Below the pieces are notes generated by a model. That model was not told the DNA's origin and ran no database searches. It saw only the letters and a program-made list of their open reading frames with translations. DNA of 14,378 nucleotides from Nevskiaceae bacterium. Lineage in GTDB: Bacteria; Pseudomonadota; Gammaproteobacteria; Steroidobacterales; Steroidobacteraceae. The translations under genes and the position numbers were made by a program. The stretch is from contig JAITMN010000309.1 in the NCBI GenBank assembly GCA_031277355.1, forward strand, positions 1 to 14,378, read 5' to 3'. Positions 1 through 7,564 of the stretch are shown piece after piece; within the stretch, counting starts at the first letter, position 1, and each line of letters begins with the position of its first letter.

Positions 1-788
1 TGATCGTAGTCCTTCATCCACCGCTCCGGCGTGATCAACGGATAGTCGGTGCCGAACAGCATCTTGTGCTTCAACTGCGTGTTCGCGTAGTGGATCAACT
101 GCGGCGGAAAATACTTCGGTGACCAGCCCGAAAGGTCGATGTAGACATTGGGCTTGTGCAACGCCACCGACAACGCCTCATCCTGCCAGGGCCACGACGG
201 ATGCGCGATGATGATGGTCATGTCGGGAAAATCCGCCGCCACGTCGTCGAGGTGCATCGGGTTGGAGTATTTCAGCCGCAGGCCGCCGCCACCGCGCAGC
301 CCCGAGCCCATGCCCGAGTGACCGCTGTGAAACACCACCGGCATCTTCGCCTCGGCGATGGCCTCATACATCGGATACGCCAGCCGGTCGTTGGGATAAA
401 ACCCCTGACAAGTGGGATGAAACTTGAAGCCGCCGATGCCCTCGTCGATCAGACGCTTCACCTCGCGCAGCCCCATCTTGCCCTTGTGCGGATCAACGCT
501 GCCGAAGGCGATCATCACGTCGCTGTTGGCGCGCGCCGCATCGAGTACTTCTTCATTGGCAATGCGGCGGCGGCCGATCTCGAACTCGGTGTCCACTGTG
601 AACATCACGAGGCCAATCTTGCGCTCGCGGTAATAGTCCACCGTTTCCTGAATCGTCGGCGGATTACCGGACTTGAAGTATTTCTTCTTCTGCTCCTCGA
701 TTTCGTTGGCGTAGTCGTCCTCCGGCTGCCGGCAGGAGATTTCGGCATGGGTATGGACGTCGATGGCGATCAGTTGGTCGGTTTTCAT
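1..788 (-). CDS. COG2159-type amidohydrolase (TIM-barrel metal-dependent hydrolase/decarboxylase), 3' end cut by window edge
   Basis: Partial gene: 262 codons are visible from the ATG at 788 and the reading frame runs off the left edge, so the C-terminus is missing. The product has no signal peptide and should be cytoplasmic. Visible amidohydrolase-2 features are the N-terminal VHTH pair (H12, H14), FKFHP (K122, H124), VVFH (H154), IIAHP (H196) and FGTDYP (D248), in the order and spacing expected for a metal-binding TIM barrel. The family includes decarboxylases and hydrolases of aromatic or dicarboxylic acids (gamma-resorcylate decarboxylase and relatives), but the substrate cannot be assigned. 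It lies 34 bp downstream of the phosphomannomutase gene in the same direction, so co-transcription is plausible. I see no good Shine-Dalgarno sequence before the chosen start; the start is taken because the conserved AIDVHTH strand follows within ten residues. Confidence 0.85.
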   Translation of the reverse strand, partial: MKTDQLIAIDVHTHAEISCRQPEDDYANEIEEQKKKYFKSGNPPTIQETVDYYRERKIGLVMFTVDTEFEIGRRRIANEEVLDAARANSDVMIAFGSVDPHKGKMGLREVKRLIDEGIGGFKFHPTCQGFYPNDRLAYPMYEAIAEAKMPVVFHSGHSGMGSGLRGGGGLRLKYSNPMHLDDVAADFPDMTIIIAHPSWPWQDEALSVALHKPNVYIDLSGWSPKYFPPQLIHYANTQLKHKMLFGTDYPLITPERWMKDYD

Positions 789-822
789 GGGCGCGATTTT
801 GCCACAGCCGGTGCGGGCCGGC

Positions 823-2187
823 TCAGGACTCCATCAACGCCAGCAGTTCGGCCGTTTTGGCGCGCATCAACGCCTCATCGCCGCGCGATTCCACATTCAG
901 CCGCACCAAGGGTTCGGTGTTCGAGGCGCGCAGGTTGAAACGCCAGTCGTCGAACTCCACCGACAATCCATCGGTGTGGTCGATGGACTTCGCGCGCGCC
1001 TCATAGTGCTTCTGCGCTTTTTCCAGCACCGCCTTCGCCCCGCCCTTCGACGGATCGAGCTTGCGATTGATCTCCCCGCTGGCCGGAAACAGCTTCATCC
1101 GCTCGCCCACCAGTTGCGAGAGCGTCTTGCCCGTTTCACTCATCACCTGCAACACCACCAGCCACGGAATCATCCCGCTGTCGCAGTAGGAGAAGTCGCG
1201 GAAGTAGTGATGCGCGCTCATCTCGCCGCCGTAAGCGCCGTCGCAATCACGCATCACCTGTTTGATGAAGGCGTGACCGGACTTCGACAACACCGCCTTG
1301 CCGCCATTGCGCTGCACGATGTCGAGCGTGTTCCAGGTAAGACGCGGATCATGAACGATGCGCGCACCCGCCTCACGCTTGCAGAACACTTCGGCCAGCA
1401 GACCGACGAGGTAGTAGCCTTCGATGAAGGTGCCGTGCTCATCGAAGAAGAAGCAGCGGTCGAAGTCCCCATCCCAGGCAAGGCCAACGTCCGCGCCATG
1501 CTCACGAATCGCATCGATGGTGGACTGACGATTCTCCTCCAGCATTGGGTTCGGCACGCCATTGGGGAAAGTGCCGTCGGGCTCGTGGTGAATCTTGATG
1601 AAGCGAAACGGAAGCTTCGGTTCCAGACGATCCACCACCATTCCCGCGCCGCCGTTGCCGGCGTTCACCACCACCTTCAACGGCTTGAGCGCCGCATGAT
1701 CCACGTAGCCCAGCAGGTGCGCGTCGTATCGGGCGTTGATGTCGAGCGGTGTTACCTTGCCCGGCGTTGCGGCCTTGGCCGGCAACTGCCCCGACTCGAT
1801 CAGCCGCGCCATGTCCATCAACCCGGTATCGGCGCTGATCGGCCGCGACTGCTCGCGCACGAACTTCATGCCGTTGTAATCCGGCGGATTGTGGCTGGCC
1901 GTGACCATGATGCCGCCGTCGAACTCATAGGCGAAGGTGGCGAAATACACCCCCTCCGTGCCGCACAGGCCGATGTCGGACACCTCCACGCCGCTGTCGC
2001 ACAGCCCGCGCACCAGCGCTTCGCAGAGCTTGGCGCTGGAGAGGCGGATGTCGCGCCCCACGCAAACGCGCCTGGGCTTCACGAAGGCGGCATAGGCCTG
2101 GCCGATCTGGTAGGCCAGCGTTTCGTTCAGTTCGGTGGGGATGCGTCCGCGGACGTCGTAGGCTTTGAAGGCGGTGAGAGTAGTCAT
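823..2187 (-). CDS. manB: Phosphomannomutase (ManB/CpsG type; alpha-D-phosphohexomutase)
   Basis: 454 residues, full length for the family (E. coli CpsG is about 456). It interconverts mannose-6-phosphate and mannose-1-phosphate in the cytoplasm, supplying GDP-mannose for surface polysaccharides. All four phosphohexomutase signatures are present: the phosphoserine loop TASHNP (S98), the magnesium loop DGDFDR (239-244, with the Phe variant also found in E. coli CpsG), the sugar-recognition loop GEMSAHH (321-327) and the phosphate-binding loop RASNTEP (420-426). The N-terminus (FKAYDVRG) also matches the CpsG type, which favours mannose over a purely glucose enzyme, although dual phosphomannomutase/phosphoglucomutase activity is possible. 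The gene starts 45 bp after the dehydrogenase-like gene and has no obvious Shine-Dalgarno sequence. Nothing in it looks damaged. The enzyme family is certain; the substrate preference is inferred. Confidence 0.95.
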   Translation of the reverse strand: MTTLTAFKAYDVRGRIPTELNETLAYQIGQAYAAFVKPRRVCVGRDIRLSSAKLCEALVRGLCDSGVEVSDIGLCGTEGVYFATFAYEFDGGIMVTASHNPPDYNGMKFVREQSRPISADTGLMDMARLIESGQLPAKAATPGKVTPLDINARYDAHLLGYVDHAALKPLKVVVNAGNGGAGMVVDRLEPKLPFRFIKIHHEPDGTFPNGVPNPMLEENRQSTIDAIREHGADVGLAWDGDFDRCFFFDEHGTFIEGYYLVGLLAEVFCKREAGARIVHDPRLTWNTLDIVQRNGGKAVLSKSGHAFIKQVMRDCDGAYGGEMSAHHYFRDFSYCDSGMIPWLVVLQVMSETGKTLSQLVGERMKLFPASGEINRKLDPSKGGAKAVLEKAQKHYEARAKSIDHTDGLSVEFDDWRFNLRASNTEPLVRLNVESRGDEALMRAKTAELLALMES

Positions 2188-2232
2188 GGGGATAGTCTAA
2201 CAAACCCCCACCCCTTCATGCGGCGACTGACT

Positions 2233-3375
2233 TCAGTAGCCGCGCGCCAGATCGAACACCGAGTACATCTTTTCTCCGTTGGCGAAACGGCGCATGTTGT
2301 CGCGCACCACGATCCAGCGCAGTTCGTTCACGCGCGAGGCTTCGGGAGTCACCTCCCGTGTACCCGCGCCGGCCGGACTGCCGCCCCAGGGCGCAAGAAT
2401 CAGATTCGGAGCATCCCACAACGGATGATCCTTCGGCAACGGCGCATAGGTGGCCCAGTTCATCGCGGCGCTGCCGATCACGCCAGACTTCAGCGCTGCG
2501 GCCAAATCCTCCGCCACGACGATATCGGCCCGCGCCCAATTTATCAGCATCGCACTGCGCTTCATGCGGGAAAACATCTGCGCATCGAACAGGCCGCGTG
2601 TTTGCGGCGTGAGCGGCGCGGCGACCATCACCACATCGGCCTGCCCGATGAGCGACGGCAGTTCATCCGGCAACCCCACATGAGTGACGAAGTCCGGCGG
2701 ATTGCGATTGACCGGGTCGGTGGCAATGACTTTCATGCCCACCGCATGCGCCATGCGCGCAATTTCGGTTCCCGCGCCGCCGAGACCGATGATCAGCATC
2801 GTCGCGCCTTCCAGCCGCAGAGCCGGCCGCCCGCCGCGACGGTTCAAATCGCGTTGCTGCTGATTGGCAAGCAACACGTCGATGTCCCGCGCCAGCGCGA
2901 ACACATAGCCCATGCCTATTTCGGCAAGAACACTGTTCTTCACTTTCTGCGAAGTCGTCAGCAGCACCTCGCCTCCGGCGATCGAGGGAATCGTCAGACA
3001 GGTATCGCCGCCGCCGCTATCCGCGTGTACCCAGCGCAGTTTGGGCGCATTGCTCATCGTCGCACTACAGCCCATTTCAACCAGCGCATCGGCCTCGGTC
3101 AGCAGTGGCGTCGCCTCCTCTGCGGTGCTCACGCCAACCACCGTGACGCCGGAGGGCATGGCCTCTTGCAACCACGCAACCCGTTCAGGCTTGTCGACCT
3201 TCACCACCAGCCTGCTCGGCTTGACCCAGTTCGGCAATATCTGCTGAACCGTGCGCGGGCTTTCGATCAACTGGAATTCTTCCAGCGCTGTGGGCAGGTC
3301 GAGCCGTTCAGATTCGGCTGCGATGGTGATCGCCGGAGCCAACAGGATCGGCCAAAGGTATTTGATGATTCTCAT
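2233..3375 (-). CDS. Exported D-2-hydroxyacid dehydrogenase-like protein with degenerate catalytic site
   Basis: 380 residues. An N-terminal signal peptide is visible (MRIIK, then a hydrophobic run to about residue 20, AA before ESER). Next come the substrate-binding half and the nucleotide-binding domain, with GLGGAG at 197-202 and D220 at the end of the second strand, the usual NAD-preferring residue. The family uses an Arg-Glu-His catalytic set. Arg is kept (R282 in INWARAD), but the Glu of the usual D-V-F-x-x-E-P segment is Ala here (A311 in TYAPLP), and the catalytic His of the usual PH-G-G segment is Trp (W330 in LAPWGGS). Normal 2-hydroxyacid oxidation is therefore doubtful. It lies 34 bp after the enolase-superfamily gene, and a GGAG sits about 8 nt before the ATG. 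It may be a ligand-binding protein, an enzyme with changed chemistry, or a GFOR-like enzyme with tightly bound nucleotide. The fold is certain; the function is unknown. Confidence 0.88.
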   Translation of the reverse strand: MRIIKYLWPILLAPAITIAAESERLDLPTALEEFQLIESPRTVQQILPNWVKPSRLVVKVDKPERVAWLQEAMPSGVTVVGVSTAEEATPLLTEADALVEMGCSATMSNAPKLRWVHADSGGGDTCLTIPSIAGGEVLLTTSQKVKNSVLAEIGMGYVFALARDIDVLLANQQQRDLNRRGGRPALRLEGATMLIIGLGGAGTEIARMAHAVGMKVIATDPVNRNPPDFVTHVGLPDELPSLIGQADVVMVAAPLTPQTRGLFDAQMFSRMKRSAMLINWARADIVVAEDLAAALKSGVIGSAAMNWATYAPLPKDHPLWDAPNLILAPWGGSPAGAGTREVTPEASRVNELRWIVVRDNMRRFANGEKMYSVFDLARGY

Positions 3376-3409
3376 TGGTTCATCTCCGGCGAATACACCC
3401 CGACTTCGA

Positions 3410-4660
3410 TCACGCGTCTTCCAGTAGATCCTTGCGCAGAATCACACCCAGCCCCGGCGCGTCCGGCAATTGCATGAAGCCCTGCTTGTCGATGCGCGGC
3501 GCGTTCTCGTAGATCTCCCACTGCGCCTGAATGTCGATCACCGGCGGCTCGTGAATCAGTTCCCAGGTTGGCCCCGTGCCGCCCGGTCCGAAGAACACGC
3601 CATTCTGCAACGAAGCGCTCACATGACCAGCGGCAAACACGCCCGGACCGAACCCGGCATGCGGCACACAGTTCTTGTGATAAGCCGACGCCAGCGTGGC
3701 GATCTGGCGCGCGAGACTGGGACCGATCTGACACACTTCGAACTGAATGATGTCGAAGGAATCTTTTTCGAGCATCACGCGGAAGTCGTGCAAAGCCCGG
3801 TTGGCTTCTCCGCCGGCAATGCGCACCTTCACGGAATGGCTCAACTGCGCCAGTTCATCGAAGTTCCAGCGCGACAGCGGCTCTTCCAGCCAGTAGACAT
3901 TGTAGCGATCGAACTCCAGCGCAGTTTCCAGCGCCCGCGCGTAGTCCCAACGTCTGCCCGAATTGCCTCCATCCGGCGACTCTCCGGCCTGATTGGCGTC
4001 GGTGGTGATGATGAAATCCTTGCCCACGAGCTTGCGCGTCTGTTCCATCACCGCCACGTCGTCTTCCATGGTCTGGAAATGCGAGCGGAACTTGATCGCG
4101 CGCCAACCGGCCTCGCGCACTCGCTGCGCCATCTCGGCGCGCTCGGCCGGCCTGCCGGTGGTCCACTGACTGGCATAGGGCATCAACTTGCCGTCGCGCC
4201 CACCCCAGAGCCGCCACAGTGGCATCCCGAGAATCTGCCCTGCCAAATCCCAGAGCGCGATCTCTATATCGGCCCCGCCAGAGATGGGATTGAAGCCGCC
4301 GCCCAAGGCATACAGCCCCGGAGCCAGCAACTGCACGTCGAGCGGATCGGCGCCAATCAAGCGCTGTTTGGCCGAAGCCAACGCCTGCGGAGACACACCC
4401 CGCGCAAGGCCCGTCAACCCCGCATCGGTGGTAATCAGCGTGACATTCTCGCCGCCGACGCGATACGCACGGCCCGGCGGTGACCCTGGCGGAGAGGGAA
4501 GCGCTCCCAATTCCCTCACCACCTTCACGCGCTTGGCCTGCACGTCGGTGATCTTGACCTTGCCCCGGTTGCCGGCAGCCGCAGCCGCAAACAGCGGAAA
4601 TGGTGTCGCCCCTGCGGCCATCAGCGCCATCGCCTGACCCAGAAATGTTCGTCTTTGCAT
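3410..4660 (-). CDS. Tat-exported mandelate racemase/muconate lactonizing enzyme family protein (enolase superfamily)
   Basis: 416 residues from the ATG at 4660. This start is chosen over an in-frame ATG at 4714 because AGGGGG lies 4 nt upstream of it, and it places a clean Tat signal (MQRRTFLGQ plus a hydrophobic stretch to about residue 29) at the N-terminus. The barrel carries KFR (K190, R192) as the K-x-K/R catalytic motif. The metal ligands are D221 (with N223 following), E259/E260 in WLEEPL and E285 in AGGEAN; H334 in VPHAGFG fits the mandelate-racemase-subgroup His. The Asp that usually pairs with this His aligns with E308 (QFEV). The family abstracts a proton alpha to a carboxylate, mostly for dehydration or epimerisation of sugar acids, so an acid-sugar substrate is likely but unproven. 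Periplasmic location is inferred from the signal. The gene lies 70 bp after the receptor gene, across a strong hairpin. Confidence 0.9.
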   Translation of the reverse strand: MQRRTFLGQAMALMAAGATPFPLFAAAAAGNRGKVKITDVQAKRVKVVRELGALPSPPGSPPGRAYRVGGENVTLITTDAGLTGLARGVSPQALASAKQRLIGADPLDVQLLAPGLYALGGGFNPISGGADIEIALWDLAGQILGMPLWRLWGGRDGKLMPYASQWTTGRPAERAEMAQRVREAGWRAIKFRSHFQTMEDDVAVMEQTRKLVGKDFIITTDANQAGESPDGGNSGRRWDYARALETALEFDRYNVYWLEEPLSRWNFDELAQLSHSVKVRIAGGEANRALHDFRVMLEKDSFDIIQFEVCQIGPSLARQIATLASAYHKNCVPHAGFGPGVFAAGHVSASLQNGVFFGPGGTGPTWELIHEPPVIDIQAQWEIYENAPRIDKQGFMQLPDAPGLGVILRKDLLEDA

Positions 4661-4730
4661 AGTGCCCCCTGTTGTTTCGCCAGACCGCGCGGCGGGAGAT
4701 CGCCGCGCGGTCATATCCGACTATTGGGTA
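4661..4730 (-). promoter_or_regulatory. Intercistronic GC-rich hairpin between receptor and downstream gene
   Basis: The gap between the receptor stop and the next start holds a perfect 12-bp inverted repeat with arms 4683-4694 and 4701-4712 and a 6-nt loop. The stem is almost all G and C. On the leftward transcript no T-run follows it, so it does not look like a classical intrinsic terminator. It could protect the upstream receptor mRNA from 3' exonucleases, mark a processing site, or partly attenuate expression of the three or four downstream genes. The AGGGGG ribosome-binding site of the next gene (4665-4670) lies outside the stem and stays free. Confidence 0.55.
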
Positions 4731-7535
4731 TCAGAACCTGAATCCCAGATTGAGGAAGAAGTATTGACCAAGCATATCGAACATACTGGTCAACGTGCCC
4801 GCATTGCCCGGCACAAACGGCGGGTCCTTGTCGAGCACGTTGTTCACGCCCAGCGTGACGCTGGGCGATCCCCAATTCTCGGTCTCGGGCGCCCACCGAA
4901 TGTTCAGATCGTGGATCCAGTAGAACCCTGTGCCGCTGTAATTCAGCACGTTGGGGGTGGGAATGTTCCCGTTGCTCACGGCTGTATCCACCATCGCGTC
5001 GATGAAGCGCGCAGACCAGGACGCAGACCATTGGTCGTGGCGCCAGGCAAAATTCAGGCTACCCTTCCAGTTCGGGTAGTTGAATGTACCCCTTCTCTCG
5101 GGCGTGCCCGCGCTGCTGTCGTACGCACTCAGCAACCTGGTGGTGCGCAAATCCACGGAAAGGCTGCCCGGCACCTTGCCCAGCGAGGGGAAGTTGTAGC
5201 CAGCCGAAAAGTCTATGCCGCGGCTCGACACCTCGTTGACGTTGATGCCATACACGGCGATGAGCCCGATGCTGCCGTCGGGATTGCGCAGGTCATACTG
5301 GTAACAGAGATCTCCCACATTGGCCACTCGTGCCGAGAAATTCGGATCGGTATAACACTCCTGCAATACATCAGACAGATTGGTGAGCCGGATGCCGTCG
5401 GTCAACTTCACATTGTAGTAGTCCACCGTCGCCGTGAAATTTTCGAAGAACGTGGGCGTCAGCACCGCTCCGATGGTGTAGCTCTTGCCCTTCTCCGGCT
5501 GCAACCCCGGCGAACCACCCGAACGGCGCAACAGGGTATTGCCGGTGAGCGGCGGGCCGTTGGGAGAACCGGCGGCGATGCAGTTGGCGTCCACCACCGG
5601 GTTGCCCGCCCGAATGCCGTCGAGTCGGCAGGGGTCTGTGGCGATGTCCTGACTGACGCCGCCACCACGGTACAGGTCAAACGGCGTGGGCGCGCGGAAC
5701 GACGTGCCATAGCTCGCCCGGAAACGGAAGCTGTCATTCACCGCATAGCTCATGCCCACTTTCCAGGTGGTGGAATCATCCAGCACAGTGCCAGCCGCGT
5801 CGAAAGAGGTGTAACGCACCTGGGCATTCAGATCAAGGCTCTTGGCCCCAGGCAGATCCTTCAGCAGCGGCACCTGAATTTCCGCATAGCCTTCCCGCGT
5901 GCTGTAGGCCCCATCCCAGGGGAGCAGCACCGTGCGAGCAGAATCCAGGGTTGGCGTGATGGGATCCACCGACTGCTGCCCCGTGGTGCGCTTGTATTCA
6001 TAGCCCAGCGCAGCCATCAGTTCGCCAGCCGGCAGAGTGACAATCGGACCACTGATCGTCCCGGTGAGCTGCTGCACGGAATACACCGTCGTGACCATTT
6101 CGTCGAACCAGCCATAGTTGGCCTGCGCTTCGCTCATCGCGGCCCCGCCGGCAAAGAACTCATCGAGGTTGCCGAACGCGCCCACCCGCGAGCACTCGAC
6201 ATCCAGTTCGCACAATTCGGGTATGAACAAGTTGCGAATCTTCGAGGAGATCGGATAAGCGGTGTAGATCTGGTCGCTATAGGTGCGGGAGTTGCTCAAC
6301 ATCACATCCCAATCCCAGCGCCCGGCAATGCGGCCTTCGAAACCGAAGTTGCTCCACAACTGCGAGACATCGGTCAACTGATCGTTGCGGCCGGCCGGAA
6401 GCGTGAGCCACCTGACGCCGATATCCTGACCGAAAGGATTGGCCGAACTCGTGGCCGGGATGTTGAAGCCCGCCGGATACAGACCGAATGCGTTGTACGT
6501 GGTGAGCGAATAACCACCGATCGGAGCGTCGTTATAACGATTGGTGTAGAAGAATTGCCCCTTGAAGGTGATGTTGTCGGTGATGTCGTAGTGACCCAAA
6601 GCGCCAACGTCACGGATGGTGTTGCCGGTGTTCATCACGTTGACGTGCGCGGCATTGGCGTTGAACGTCGGACAATCAGCCACGTCTCCCGAGAACACAT
6701 TCGCGCCGCCATCGAGCGGATAACAAGCCAGCAACGGACGCCCCGCAGGGCCGGGAGGATCCTGGAAACCGTAGATGCGTCCAGCCGGCGTCACCTCCGA
6801 AAAACTGCGGATCACTTCGGCGACGCCGACCTCGGTAATCGGGTTGCGCCGGAACTCGCGGGTATCGGCCCAAATGGGCTTCTTCTTCATGTAGTCCGCG
6901 CCGATGACGATGTGGCCGCGTTCGTTGCCAAAACCCATCTTGCTGGCAAGCGCCAGGGAACCGCCTTCGCCTCGCGCAGACATGCCATACCGGGCGGTGG
7001 CCGAAAACCCCTCGAAGCGCTCATCGAGCAGGAAATTGACCACACCGGACACCGCATCGCTTCCATAGGTGGGGCCGGCGCCGTCACGCACCACTTCAAT
7101 ACCTCCGATCAAACTCTGCGGAATCATGCCGATGTCCACGGGCGTGCCCTGATTGCCCACGGCATCGCTGAAACCCGACATACGGCGACCATTGACCAGC
7201 ACCAGCGTTCTTTGAAGACCCAGATAACGCATGTCGAGGCCCTGCAAACCACCGCCACCAATATTCGTCTCCGTGCTGAATCCATTGGCGAACTCGGGCA
7301 ACTCGCGAAAAGCCTGCGTGATTTCCAGCACGCCGACGTTCTCCAGAGCCTCTGGCGTCACGACGGTAAGCGGCACCGGAGACGTCAGATCATTGGCCTG
7401 CCGGATCAGCGATCCGGTGACGATCACCGCCTCAAGCTCCGAGCCCTCCTCCTGGGCAATCGCAGTCTTGACCGCCATCGCCAGCACGAGGCTGGTCCCC
7501 ATGACGAGAAGTGGTTTGTTTTTCATGAAAGTCAT
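4731..7535 (-). CDS. TonB-dependent outer-membrane receptor
   Basis: 934 residues, typical length for a TonB-dependent receptor. The start at 7535 is supported by AGGGAG (7541-7546) 5 nt upstream; an in-frame ATG three codons later is less well spaced. A Sec signal peptide ends near residue 28 (AIAQ). A TonB-box-like segment follows (EAVIVTGS, about 35-42), then the plug domain (about 45-170) with the R-x-L-V-L-V-N-G-R-R strand and the G-x-D-A-V-S-G-V-V-N end of the plug. The remainder is a 22-strand barrel ending in LNLGFRF with the terminal Phe used for outer-membrane assembly. Four cysteine pairs (271/288, 442/448, 636/652, 727/744) probably form disulfides in surface loops. There is no STN signalling domain and no adjacent sigma/anti-sigma pair or SusD, so it is a plain importer. 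The ligand is unknown; the neighbours suggest a carbohydrate or organic acid rather than a siderophore. Confidence 0.95.
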   Translation of the reverse strand: MTFMKNKPLLVMGTSLVLAMAVKTAIAQEEGSELEAVIVTGSLIRQANDLTSPVPLTVVTPEALENVGVLEITQAFRELPEFANGFSTETNIGGGGLQGLDMRYLGLQRTLVLVNGRRMSGFSDAVGNQGTPVDIGMIPQSLIGGIEVVRDGAGPTYGSDAVSGVVNFLLDERFEGFSATARYGMSARGEGGSLALASKMGFGNERGHIVIGADYMKKKPIWADTREFRRNPITEVGVAEVIRSFSEVTPAGRIYGFQDPPGPAGRPLLACYPLDGGANVFSGDVADCPTFNANAAHVNVMNTGNTIRDVGALGHYDITDNITFKGQFFYTNRYNDAPIGGYSLTTYNAFGLYPAGFNIPATSSANPFGQDIGVRWLTLPAGRNDQLTDVSQLWSNFGFEGRIAGRWDWDVMLSNSRTYSDQIYTAYPISSKIRNLFIPELCELDVECSRVGAFGNLDEFFAGGAAMSEAQANYGWFDEMVTTVYSVQQLTGTISGPIVTLPAGELMAALGYEYKRTTGQQSVDPITPTLDSARTVLLPWDGAYSTREGYAEIQVPLLKDLPGAKSLDLNAQVRYTSFDAAGTVLDDSTTWKVGMSYAVNDSFRFRASYGTSFRAPTPFDLYRGGGVSQDIATDPCRLDGIRAGNPVVDANCIAAGSPNGPPLTGNTLLRRSGGSPGLQPEKGKSYTIGAVLTPTFFENFTATVDYYNVKLTDGIRLTNLSDVLQECYTDPNFSARVANVGDLCYQYDLRNPDGSIGLIAVYGINVNEVSSRGIDFSAGYNFPSLGKVPGSLSVDLRTTRLLSAYDSSAGTPERRGTFNYPNWKGSLNFAWRHDQWSASWSARFIDAMVDTAVSNGNIPTPNVLNYSGTGFYWIHDLNIRWAPETENWGSPSVTLGVNNVLDKDPPFVPGNAGTLTSMFDMLGQYFFLNLGFRF

Positions 7536-7564
7536 GCGTTCTCCCTGATTGAAACTCTTGCTGC

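Noticed and set aside
763..3477. Very long rightward open frame (904 codons)
   Set aside because: It runs antisense to the phosphomannomutase and dehydrogenase-like genes, whose motifs are unmistakable. The frame is kept open by GC-rich codon bias, and its His/Arg-rich product matches no domain.
4683..4712. Hairpin as a full intrinsic terminator
   Set aside because: There is no T-run after the stem on the leftward strand, and the next gene starts shortly after with its own ribosome-binding site.
4661..4714. Longer start for the enolase-superfamily gene at 4714
   Set aside because: It would translate the hairpin into an Arg/Ser-rich tail before the Tat signal and has no ribosome-binding site, while the ATG at 4660 has AGGGGG.
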